Assembly: GCF_900177345.1 (NCBI RefSeq)
Contig: NZ_FWZT01000028.1
Location: forward strand, 1 to 64,000
Length of the DNA: 64,000 nt
Direction: 5' to 3'
DNA from: Pseudobacteriovorax antillogorgiicola
Lineage (GTDB): Bacteria; Bdellovibrionota_B; Oligoflexia; Oligoflexales; Oligoflexaceae
Part shown: positions 35,359 to 43,667 of the stretch, in pieces
How positions within the stretch are numbered: the first letter of the stretch is position 1
Layout: each line of letters starts with the position of its first letter
Program-made: the position numbers and the translations under genes
The notes under the pieces: model-generated
Database searches by the model: none
The model's input: the letters and a program-made list of their open reading frames with translations, nothing else
Told to the model about the DNA's origin: nothing

Positions 35359-36932
35359 GTCAGAATTTTCGCTTTGTCGACATGATATGGAGTCACGTCC
35401 AAGAGCAACCAGAGAGGCTCGCTCTTTCCATCCCACAGTCTTGGGATGACAAGCAAGTGACAGCCAGCAACAATCTCAGCTACGGCGAGCTAGGCTCAAG
35501 AGTAGCTGAGCTGATTCAGGGGCTAAAGCGCGAGGGTATTGGCCCTGGTGATCGGGTGATTTTACTCTTTCCAGTAACTGTGGATATGATATGCCTGATG
35601 ATCGCCTTATTTGCTAGAGGTGCAGTACCGACCTTCGTCGATCCAGGGATGGGATTGCGCCGAGCCTTTCAAGCTATAAAAGGCAGCAAGGCCAAGGCCA
35701 TTGTCACCTTGCCTGGTATCGTTCGGTGGCGGCGATTCATTCCAGCACTAAGATCCATCAAGGCTTATCCTTGGCGGAAAAACTCTCAGCAAGCACTCGA
35801 AGCTCTCTTGCTGCCTGGTGCCACTGACTGGGAAATCGATCGAACCCGAGAGGATGGGGACGAAGGCATCATCACCTTCACATCAGGTACCAGTGGCAGG
35901 CCCAAAGCTGCAAACCGAACTAGGGCTATCCTTCAAGGCCAGCATGAAGCTCTCAATAGCGTCTGGACACCCGCACCGGATGAAGTCGCCATGACTTGCT
36001 TTCCCATATCAAGTCTCTTTTATATTTGCCACGGGGTCACCTGCATTTTCCCAGCGTTGGATCTTGCCAAGCCAGGTCGAGCGAAGGGCAAGGTCATCGT
36101 CCAACAGATGCTCGATGACCAAGTGACGAGCCTCTTCGGAGCCCCTGCATTTCTAGAATCGGTTTTTGACGAGATGACACCGACCCATGAAATAAAGAAA
36201 CTGCGAACAGTTGTGACAGGGGGAGCACCAACCCCAACAAGACTAGCTCAAAAAATCATCTCGACTTTACCTGAAAGTCAAAATCTGATTCTTTACGGCT
36301 CCACCGAAGCTGAACCGATCGCTTATACATCAATGGAATCTGTGATCCAAGAGAAATTAGCAGGCTACTTGGTTGGAACTATCGTAGACGCTGCAACTGT
36401 AAGACTAATCCCTAAGGCCACCAGCCACCAGCCCTCCGAGGCTGAGCTTCGACAGATCCAAGCTGCTCCCGGTGAAGTGGGCGAGCTTTGGGTTCGTGGC
36501 CCACATGTAGTGGAAGAGTACTTAAATCATCCTGAAGCCAACCGCCTGACCAAAATCAGAAGCCAGGAAGGCTACCTATGGCATCGCACCGGCGACCTCG
36601 CCTACCGAGATCTACGGGGGCGACTATGTCTCGTGGGACGGGCGAAAGATGAGTTGCGAAATAGCGACGGAAACCTGATCTTTCCGTTTCCTATAGAAGA
36701 AGAGATCGACCAAATCCCGGGAGTCCAAAGGTCTGCCTTGCTTGAAGTGCAAGGTGTAATCACCCTAGTTTTCGAACCAAAAGCTACTGACGAGGCCTTG
36801 AAACCCAAGATACTTTCCATTTTAGAGCGACGAAATATTAATGCTAAGATAGTGGTCTTAGACCAAATTCCAGTCGATCGACGCCACAATAGCAAGATCG
36901 ATCGAAACCAAGTGCGTCGTCTGATAAAATAA
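35355..36932 (+). CDS. OleC-like acyl-AMP ligase
   Basis: A 525-residue member of the ANL superfamily. Motifs are FTSGTSGRPKAANRT (P-loop-like A3), LYGSTEAEPIAYTS (A5), WHRTGDLAYRD and LCLVGRAKDEL (A7/A8). The C-terminal PVDRRHNSKIDR carries the A10 Lys. The PVDxRHNxKI form and the early FVDPGMG are shared with OleC, which closes beta-hydroxy acids to beta-lactones by adenylation; a fatty-acyl-AMP or CoA ligase is the alternative. The start is a TTG within TTGA, overlapping the dikinase stop. It follows the dikinase and precedes the HMG-CoA reductase fusion. Confidence 0.83.
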   Translation: MSQNFRFVDMIWSHVQEQPERLALSIPQSWDDKQVTASNNLSYGELGSRVAELIQGLKREGIGPGDRVILLFPVTVDMICLMIALFARGAVPTFVDPGMGLRRAFQAIKGSKAKAIVTLPGIVRWRRFIPALRSIKAYPWRKNSQQALEALLLPGATDWEIDRTREDGDEGIITFTSGTSGRPKAANRTRAILQGQHEALNSVWTPAPDEVAMTCFPISSLFYICHGVTCIFPALDLAKPGRAKGKVIVQQMLDDQVTSLFGAPAFLESVFDEMTPTHEIKKLRTVVTGGAPTPTRLAQKIISTLPESQNLILYGSTEAEPIAYTSMESVIQEKLAGYLVGTIVDAATVRLIPKATSHQPSEAELRQIQAAPGEVGELWVRGPHVVEEYLNHPEANRLTKIRSQEGYLWHRTGDLAYRDLRGRLCLVGRAKDELRNSDGNLIFPFPIEEEIDQIPGVQRSALLEVQGVITLVFEPKATDEALKPKILSILERRNINAKIVVLDQIPVDRRHNSKIDRNQVRRLIK

Positions 36933-36949
36933 TTCATAAAGAGAGTGAC

Positions 36950-39676
36950 ATGAAAAAATCCAGAACTGAATCCCGCTTGTTCTATCACCGTGGTCGTCGG
37001 CCTCGGGTCTTATTTGCTTTAGGAAGCCGGATTCTAACAGGAGAGCTTGCAGATTGGAGTCGCATCGGCTTGGGTGTTTTCGTGCCCTTTGAGGATGAGC
37101 GCAGCTTAGACTACGATCCCATCGTGCCCAAACTTTATGTTCACAAGACAGATGACGACTATTGTATCCATGGTCTCGAAGTTGTTTATATCGAGTATGA
37201 TAATATCACTAGCCGATTAAGACTCGGTTTTCAAGCCAAGCATGAAGAGGCTCTTAAATCCCTCCATGATGTAATGCTACGAATCACGGAGCAAGGAAGT
37301 GCCAAGTCTCAAGAGCACAAGCTCTTCCAACCTGATCGATTGCCTTCATCATCGCGGGCCAACCCATTCAAGCAAGAGGCCATTCAAGAACGCCATGATT
37401 GGCTTGAGGAGAAGTGGAACGATCGTTTCCCTCACCTTCGGGATAATCACCTAAACCCAGAAGACCTCGCTGGCAATATTGAAAACTATATCGGAGCTGT
37501 GCAGATTCCCGTAGGGATCGCCGGTCCAGTTCATGTCAAGGGGCTCTATACCCACGCTCATATTCCCGTTCCCATCGCAACAACGGAAGGCGCATTAGTC
37601 AGTTCCATTACAAGGGGAGCAAGGGCGTGTGCTCTCGCTGGTGGTATTAGAACCCATGTCATCCACCAAACCATGCTAAGGGCTCCTAGTTTTCACTTCA
37701 GACACATGCAGGCGTCTGTGGGCTTCGCCCACTGGCTCGATGGCAACCGTGAGGCAGTCATTGCACAAGCGGAAAGCGTTTCCAGTGTTGCAAAGGTCTC
37801 CGACATTCAGCACTTTATTTTTGGTGATACGGTCCATGTAAAATTTTTCTATACTACTGGGGATGCAGCCGGGCAAAACATGACAACGGCCTGCACTTTT
37901 ATGGCTTGCGAATGGATTGCGCAGCAAATTAGCAAGCTATCCACCATGGGCTTTATTAAATATAATATTGAAGGCAATCTTTCGGGTGATAAGAAAGTTA
38001 ATCACCAAAATTTTATTCAAGGCCGCGGGATTGCTGCAGTAGCTGAATGCCTGATCCCAGAAGATATCCTTAAAAAAGTATTGAAAGTCGAACTGCACGA
38101 TATGATCGAAGGCTGGATGGCTGCCAATGTTGGTGCTCGACAGATTGGAATGGTGGGAGCCAATATCAACTTTGCCAATGTTGTGGGAGGGATATTTGCA
38201 GCTACTGGCCAAGACATCGCCAGCGTCCATGAATCCTCTATTGGTATTTTGAATATGAAAGAGAAGGATCAAGCCCTGTATATCTGCGCTTACCTTCCCT
38301 CCTTAGTTATTGGAACTGTCGGCGGCGGTACCGCTCTGCCCACTCAACAAGAGTGTCTGAAAATGATGGACTGTGCGGGCACAGATCGAGCGTTTCGGAT
38401 GGCAGAAATCATTGCCGCGACCTGCCTCGCCCTCGATTTATCCACAGGAGCAGCGATCGCAGCAGGACAATTTGTATCGGCCCATGAGAAGCTTGGTCGT
38501 AACCGACCCAAGGCATACTTTAAGCTATCGGAAGTCAGTGCCGAATTTTTTAATAGCGTGCTGCCATTGCCCAACGATGTCATTACCCACTGCGAACAGG
38601 TCGAGTTTTCCAACAATAGTGGCGCTACCGCCAGCCTTATGTCGGAAAAACGGCAGGGCTCGAAAGGATTGTTTAAGTTCCGTCTCAATACCCAATCTGG
38701 GGAAGAAGTACCTGTTGTGATCAAGCTCAAAAGCCCTGACAATGAGCTTGTGGAACTTGGGCTCAATCTTATTCGCCTCTCTGGAGAAGATCGCCTACCT
38801 GGATTATTTGAGCTGCACTATCGCATTTTTGGTTTCGAACACAGCCACCTCCGCGAGATAGAAATTTTTCAAGGGCTTCACCAGGACATAAGGCAGTATC
38901 TGCCTAAAACTTTGGGCTGCATCAGCATGCCTGAGCGTGAGCTTTATGCTATTGCCATGGAAGACATGTCGTCTTTTGAGTTATTGAACTCGGTAAACGA
39001 AATGAACTCATGGACTGAAGATCACATCCAGGCTTGCCTGAAGGCTATGGCGCATATTCATAGCAAACATCTAAATCAACCAGACTCACTTCCCCCGGGA
39101 CATATCGAGCACTTTGATGCGAGTCACATCATTGATGGCCGAACCTTCTTAGACGAGCTAACCCGCTACGTAGGTCAACGTTACCCTGATATTATGGGAG
39201 ACCTCAGCCAGCACATGCGAGCATCTCTGGAGCGTATCCATATTTTCGGGCGCATCATGCAGAGCTACCATCAAACACTCACCCACGGTGACTTCAACCC
39301 TCGGAATCTTTGCTTCAGGCGTTCCGAAGGAGAGCTAAACCTTTGCCTATTCGATTGGGAACTAGCACAGTTTCACAACCCCCAGAGAGATCTTATTGAG
39401 TTTCTTGGCTTTGTCATTAGCCCGGATCGCCCTATAGAAGATTGGCAGTCTTATGTTGACGATTATTGTAGGTATCTTGAGTCATATATCCAATTCGATT
39501 TGGATCGTCCTAAGTTTGCCGAGCTTATGTACTACAACGGTCTTGTATTTGCGCTTACGAGACTCAACCTTTACTGCCTGGCTCACAACATCGCTCGTTT
39601 CCCATTTCTAGAGAGACTCTGTCAGTCCGTCAGTCGATTTATCCTAGAGAATCCTCAGCGTAAAGATTGGAGTTGA
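36950..39676 (+). CDS. PilZ - HMG-CoA reductase - APH kinase fusion
   Basis: A 908-residue three-part protein. Residues 1-115 resemble a PilZ c-di-GMP-binding domain, with an Arg-rich start (HRGRRPRV) and DWSRIG matching DxSxxG. Residues about 140-540 form an HMG-CoA reductase with its catalytic set: Glu213 (ATTEGALVSS), Lys348 (SGDKKVN), Asp422 (TGQDIAS), His512 (SAHEKLGRN), plus IPVGIAGP and GTVGGGTALPT. Residues about 590-900 form an aminoglycoside-phosphotransferase-like kinase with His779-Gly-Asp781 in THGDFNPRN and Asp802 in LFDWE. The reductase would turn a 3-hydroxy-3-methylglutaryl-type thioester into an alcohol, and the kinase could phosphorylate it. No other mevalonate gene is nearby. 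It is cotranscribed with the ligase 17 bp upstream. Confidence 0.9.
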   Translation: MKKSRTESRLFYHRGRRPRVLFALGSRILTGELADWSRIGLGVFVPFEDERSLDYDPIVPKLYVHKTDDDYCIHGLEVVYIEYDNITSRLRLGFQAKHEEALKSLHDVMLRITEQGSAKSQEHKLFQPDRLPSSSRANPFKQEAIQERHDWLEEKWNDRFPHLRDNHLNPEDLAGNIENYIGAVQIPVGIAGPVHVKGLYTHAHIPVPIATTEGALVSSITRGARACALAGGIRTHVIHQTMLRAPSFHFRHMQASVGFAHWLDGNREAVIAQAESVSSVAKVSDIQHFIFGDTVHVKFFYTTGDAAGQNMTTACTFMACEWIAQQISKLSTMGFIKYNIEGNLSGDKKVNHQNFIQGRGIAAVAECLIPEDILKKVLKVELHDMIEGWMAANVGARQIGMVGANINFANVVGGIFAATGQDIASVHESSIGILNMKEKDQALYICAYLPSLVIGTVGGGTALPTQQECLKMMDCAGTDRAFRMAEIIAATCLALDLSTGAAIAAGQFVSAHEKLGRNRPKAYFKLSEVSAEFFNSVLPLPNDVITHCEQVEFSNNSGATASLMSEKRQGSKGLFKFRLNTQSGEEVPVVIKLKSPDNELVELGLNLIRLSGEDRLPGLFELHYRIFGFEHSHLREIEIFQGLHQDIRQYLPKTLGCISMPERELYAIAMEDMSSFELLNSVNEMNSWTEDHIQACLKAMAHIHSKHLNQPDSLPPGHIEHFDASHIIDGRTFLDELTRYVGQRYPDIMGDLSQHMRASLERIHIFGRIMQSYHQTLTHGDFNPRNLCFRRSEGELNLCLFDWELAQFHNPQRDLIEFLGFVISPDRPIEDWQSYVDDYCRYLESYIQFDLDRPKFAELMYYNGLVFALTRLNLYCLAHNIARFPFLERLCQSVSRFILENPQRKDWS

Positions 39677-39774
39677 TCAGGCAGACGGTTATGTTGCCTT
39701 TTTATCAGAGCTTTTATAAGGTTTGTATTCTTAATGGGAGATTATTTTGTGACTCATTGCTGGAGATTCGCCTC

Positions 39775-41436
39775 GTGAATAGACTATTAACCCTTTACTG
39801 CTTATTTGTCGCTGCCTCACATGGGTTAAAGATAGATAAATCTTATGCAGCTGTAGTAGATCAAACGCCCGCACAATCTGATGAATCTTTAAACGACTTA
39901 GCTAGTCTAGCAAGCAATACAGAGCTAAGCATCAGTAGCCCTCCATCATTTCGAAGTGCTGTCATCCCTTATGCTAGCACAGCGGACTATGCGCTCCCCA
40001 TCCGTGAAAATCTCGCTTGGGATCTTGAGAATCTTGAAGAATTGATAACCAATAGTGCAAAACAAGGTGCTCAGCTGGCCGTCCTATCAGAAACTGCTAC
40101 ATGGGGGTGGGCAGTGTCTCCTGGAGACCAGTGGGGAGCATGGTCTCGGACAACCCTTTTGGAGCTAGCTGAAGAATGGCCTGCAAAGGGATGGCAAGCT
40201 ACCGAAGAAGACTGTAATGCCTGGCAAGCTAGAAGTGTAATAAAAGCTTCGATTGCCTATAGCTGTGTAGCGCAGGCTGGCAAAATCAACCTGGTTGTGA
40301 ACACAGCTCGCAAGATCAACTGTAGCGATAGCCTAGAATGCCCTGCGGATGGCTTCTACATATTCAATACCAATGTTGCATTCGCCAAAGATGGCAGCAT
40401 CCTTGCCTTCTATCACAAACGCCACCTCTATGGAGAGGCGACTGTAATAGACCAACCTCCTGTCGCATTTCAGAACGATGGTAGATTTACCATCAACATC
40501 CTCGATAACAATGGATTGAGCCATGATATCCCAATAGCAATGGTGATCTGCTACGATCTCTACTTTTCCGAGCCAATCATGGCTTCCGTGCAGGAAGAAG
40601 GAATCAGGCACATCGCATTTTCTGCTGCCTGGACTCCCTCTCCCCCCATGTACAATGTGCCCATGTTGTTGCAAGGCCTATCACGTGAACTTGAAGTTGC
40701 TGTTATTGGGGCCAATAGCTTTGACAATGGCAGTGGCATATTCGTGAACGGCATCGCCATTGACTATGGGTTCGAAGCCTCCAATGACCGCCCTTTACTA
40801 GCAGACATTCCTATTTCATTGGTGGACAAAGAACCCATCGATACGAACGCAGTTCCCAAACTGCTAACAACAGCTACTAGCACAGTCGATCAGAAATGCA
40901 CGACCTGGTACGAGGCATCGGGGTATACTGATACTTTCAGTGGTCTCTGCGCGATCAAAAATATTGATGATCTTGGAATCGGTTCGGTAAGCTTAAACCT
41001 TATCATCCCAGACCGGTGTGCCGTGAAGGTCAGTTTAGGCTTAGAAGCAGGGGAAAACGAAGAGTTAAGCCTCGCTTTAATAGCTTTTCAAAATACCTGG
41101 CAACCTCCGTTTACAACACCATCTTGGTCTGCAAGGGGCTGTGGCTTGATATTTTGCAGGAAAAAAACTTTGGCTGACGGTAGCATCGACTGCTTGCCTG
41201 ACTGGAGTGGGATATCTCGCAACTCCACAATTCATTCACTACAGATGTCTTTCAAAGGCGATCCTGCGGACGTCTATCCCACGATACCCATGGTATCGAC
41301 GTCCCGCGGTCTTTTGCTCAAGGCGAATGAATATGAATTTTTCTACCGCAAAGAAACTGGACATTATGAAATATACGGCGGGAAGGAGAATCAGTTCAGT
41401 CAACTCCACTCCCTTGTCATTTATCAGAGGTTTTAA
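39775..41436 (+). CDS. exported vanin/biotinidase-like amidase
   Basis: A 553-residue carbon-nitrogen hydrolase most like the vanin (pantetheinase) and biotinidase branch. The triad is Glu106 (LSETATWG), Lys215 (FYHKRHLYGE) and Cys259 (VICYDLYFSEP). Like vanins it carries a C-terminal extra domain of about 200 residues. The GTG at 39775, ten bases after GGAG, opens a signal peptide (LLTLYCLFVAASHG); an upstream TTG at 39667 would bury it behind 36 residues. It is thus probably periplasmic. Pantetheine hydrolysis is a guess from the family. It lies in the biosynthetic cluster, about 100 bases after the reductase fusion. Confidence 0.82.
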   Translation: MNRLLTLYCLFVAASHGLKIDKSYAAVVDQTPAQSDESLNDLASLASNTELSISSPPSFRSAVIPYASTADYALPIRENLAWDLENLEELITNSAKQGAQLAVLSETATWGWAVSPGDQWGAWSRTTLLELAEEWPAKGWQATEEDCNAWQARSVIKASIAYSCVAQAGKINLVVNTARKINCSDSLECPADGFYIFNTNVAFAKDGSILAFYHKRHLYGEATVIDQPPVAFQNDGRFTINILDNNGLSHDIPIAMVICYDLYFSEPIMASVQEEGIRHIAFSAAWTPSPPMYNVPMLLQGLSRELEVAVIGANSFDNGSGIFVNGIAIDYGFEASNDRPLLADIPISLVDKEPIDTNAVPKLLTTATSTVDQKCTTWYEASGYTDTFSGLCAIKNIDDLGIGSVSLNLIIPDRCAVKVSLGLEAGENEELSLALIAFQNTWQPPFTTPSWSARGCGLIFCRKKTLADGSIDCLPDWSGISRNSTIHSLQMSFKGDPADVYPTIPMVSTSRGLLLKANEYEFFYRKETGHYEIYGGKENQFSQLHSLVIYQRF

Positions 41437-41493
41437 GGACTCACCCACGACTAAACCTGAGCCCAGTCATAGAACTTATTTTAGGAATAGAAT

Positions 41494-42285
41494 ATGAGAC
41501 TCGATCCAGTAAAATTTAATAAAGAAGCGTGGAATATCCAGGTTCAAGAAGAGAATCAATGGACTAAGCCTGTATCAAGCGATGAGGTACAGAAAGCCGC
41601 AAACGGCGATCTGAAGATCGTCTTAACACCAACTAAGCCAGTTCCTGAAAATTGGTACCCAGATTGGAAGTCGTCTAAAATCCTTGCACTAGCTTCAGCA
41701 GGAGGTCAGCAAGTCCCACTGATGGCAGCAGCTGGGGCGGAAGTCACGGTGTTCGACAATTCTCCTATGCAGTTGGACCAAGATCGCATGGTTGCTGCGA
41801 GAGATCAATTGACCATAGAAACAATAGAAGGGGATATGAGTGATCTTTCGATTTTTCCTGACGAGAGTTTCGACTTTATATTTCATCCCTGCTCAAATTG
41901 TTTTGTACCTGATATTAAACCCGTTTGGCGTGAATCCTTTAGGGTGCTAAAACCAGGTGGAATTATGGTATCTGGATTTTGTAACCCGATCATATTCACA
42001 TTAGATCCCGAATTAGAGAAGCAGGGCATTGCGCAATTAAAATATAAGATCCCGTACAGCGATCTAGATTCGATTTCAGAAGAAGACCGGATAAAATACT
42101 TTGGAGAAAACGAACCATTGAGCTTCGGTCATAGCCTCCAAGACCAGATTGGAGGCCAGCTTGCAGCTGGCTTTGTGATGATCGACTTTTATGAAGACGA
42201 CTGGAATGATTCAGGGTCCCCAGCTGACCAGTTTCTAAGCTGCTATATGGCAACACGTTGTCAGAAGCCTAGTCGAGCGATATAA
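41494..42285 (+). CDS. class I SAM-dependent methyltransferase
   Basis: A 263-residue methyltransferase of the ubiE/COQ5-like class I fold. Motif I is ILALASAGGQQ, the acidic end of strand 2 is VTVFDNSPMQLD, and the post-II region is DESFDFIFHPCSNCFV followed by the LKPGG turn. The last gene of the cluster, 57 bases after the amidase. It is the candidate tailoring or N-methylating enzyme that would complement the DUF3419 protein. Its acceptor is not known. It ends at a stem-loop shared with the convergent protease gene. Confidence 0.85.
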   Translation: MRLDPVKFNKEAWNIQVQEENQWTKPVSSDEVQKAANGDLKIVLTPTKPVPENWYPDWKSSKILALASAGGQQVPLMAAAGAEVTVFDNSPMQLDQDRMVAARDQLTIETIEGDMSDLSIFPDESFDFIFHPCSNCFVPDIKPVWRESFRVLKPGGIMVSGFCNPIIFTLDPELEKQGIAQLKYKIPYSDLDSISEEDRIKYFGENEPLSFGHSLQDQIGGQLAAGFVMIDFYEDDWNDSGSPADQFLSCYMATRCQKPSRAI

Positions 42286-42305
42286 TTTAATATGACGAAA
42301 GCACT

Positions 42306-42329
42306 GACCTAGATATCAATATCTAGGTC
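42306..42329. terminator. shared stem-loop at convergent 3' ends
   Basis: A perfect 11-bp stem (GACCTAGATAT/ATATCTAGGTC) with a two-base centre. On the plus strand it follows the methyltransferase stop by 20 bases and is followed by TAAAAA. On the minus strand it contains the last codons and stop of the M48 protease gene. It probably marks the transcript end for the cluster. Confidence 0.55.
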
Positions 42330-43346
42330 TAAAAACTCCTCATAAAACGGGGCATCAGCATCCCAATATCCATCTAATGCAGACTCGACCTCTTTGAGCT
42401 GGAGATCTCTTTCCTCATTGGAAGGGTGGCTTTTGATTGCAAAAAGCGTTCTATAATAAAGGTCGACCCGCTCTTGTGACTCTAGTTCCAGTTGAAAATC
42501 TTCTGGCTCAGATGATGAAGAGGAATCGCCTGAGGCGATATCATAGGCCTTCTTTAGAAATGTGATGATTGAAGCATGGTAAGTAGCTGCATCCATACCC
42601 ATCTTTCCACAAATAGCAGCACCTATAATATCTGCCTCAAATTCTTGCCTCTGTTTAAACTCAGAAAGATCTTTCGAGAAATTTTCCCAAGTAGCAATGA
42701 CTTTCTTATATCGCTCTGAGTCGTGCGTATAGGTTGTTCCCGATAGTGTTGCCTGCTGATAGCTAGTAAAGTCCGGCATTTGACTAAATCGATTGTAGGG
42801 ATCACCGCCGGATTCTATCACTTTATCCGTATACTTGTCTGAGTGATTTCTCGCTGTGTGCCCTATTTCATGACAGAGTACAGCAAGCCGAGATTTATTA
42901 TCAAAGTTAGAACTTAGCGTAGCACTGCGGATCGTAAGAATATTGATGAGGGTATTAGCTCCTGGGAAATCATTCTCCTGAATCACGACCTTCATTTGCC
43001 GCCCAGGCTGTAAATCGGGGGCTTCTAGAGCACGGTTGATGAGACCTTCAATTCTAAGCTCCACATCCTGGAACTGACCATCATCGCTTTCCTCAAGTGA
43101 TTCACTCAACTGTTCTTCAAATATCGGCCCAAGACTTTTAACTTCATCCATTGAAAATGCAAAATCTGGTAATGTAACTTCGTCTCTGGTCTCTGACGCA
43201 GGTTCTTCAGTTTGCTCGTCTACGGTATCCACTTGATTATCAGGTTTAGTTTGTTTTGAAATATCAACCCTTCGATCACTTTGTTTGGCACTACATGACC
43301 ATACGCATAATATATAGGCCATTAGTGTGGTCCAAAAAATTTTCAT
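42309..43346 (-). CDS. M48-type metalloprotease lipoprotein
   Basis: A 345-residue lipoprotein (lipobox VWSC-S at about residues 15-19) with a zinc protease core. His159-Glu160-x-x-His163 lies in CHEIGHTARNH and the third ligand Glu237 in FEADIIGAAICG; this FEAD-x-x-G form is the M48 (BepA/Oma1-like) signature. A long polar linker precedes it. It probably acts in outer-membrane protein quality control. The start at 43346 is chosen because it begins the signal; a Met seven residues upstream is possible. Confidence 0.85.
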   Translation of the reverse strand: MKIFWTTLMAYILCVWSCSAKQSDRRVDISKQTKPDNQVDTVDEQTEEPASETRDEVTLPDFAFSMDEVKSLGPIFEEQLSESLEESDDGQFQDVELRIEGLINRALEAPDLQPGRQMKVVIQENDFPGANTLINILTIRSATLSSNFDNKSRLAVLCHEIGHTARNHSDKYTDKVIESGGDPYNRFSQMPDFTSYQQATLSGTTYTHDSERYKKVIATWENFSKDLSEFKQRQEFEADIIGAAICGKMGMDAATYHASIITFLKKAYDIASGDSSSSSEPEDFQLELESQERVDLYYRTLFAIKSHPSNEERDLQLKEVESALDGYWDADAPFYEEFLDLDIDI

Positions 43347-43667
43347 GTGAGACTCCTCATTAATCAAATCCTTGTGTGTTCAGCTCTTGGTGACTCTAAG
43401 CAATTTGAATACCCATCCCCCCTTGCTGACCTGCTCTTCCACTAAGATCCCGAAAGGAAATCTCTTTTTAAGGACACTCGACTGGCTCGATTGCCATCGA
43501 TTTTTTAATAGATATAATCATAAGATAGGAAAAATCGAAGTATGCGCACTTATTTACGGCAAATTTGCTAGTGTCTCATCCAAAAAATTTAGACACTGTC
43601 GTAGAAACTACTGAAATTGAGCAGACTTTCGCTAAGTTGCGATTATGTCCCATTAAGCTCTATGGTA
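43347..43667. other. intergenic region with one dyad
   Basis: About 320 bases without a supportable gene. One perfect 7-bp inverted repeat, AGTGTCT/AGACACT with a 14-base spacer, lies at 43570-43597, about 70 bases past the stop of the beta-barrel gene on its strand. No T-run fits a standard terminator. Confidence 0.35.

Noticed and set aside
30217-42285. Whole cluster as a canonical mevalonate or olefin (Ole) pathway
   Set aside because: There is no HMG-CoA synthase, mevalonate kinase of the GHMP type, decarboxylase, OleA, OleB or OleD.
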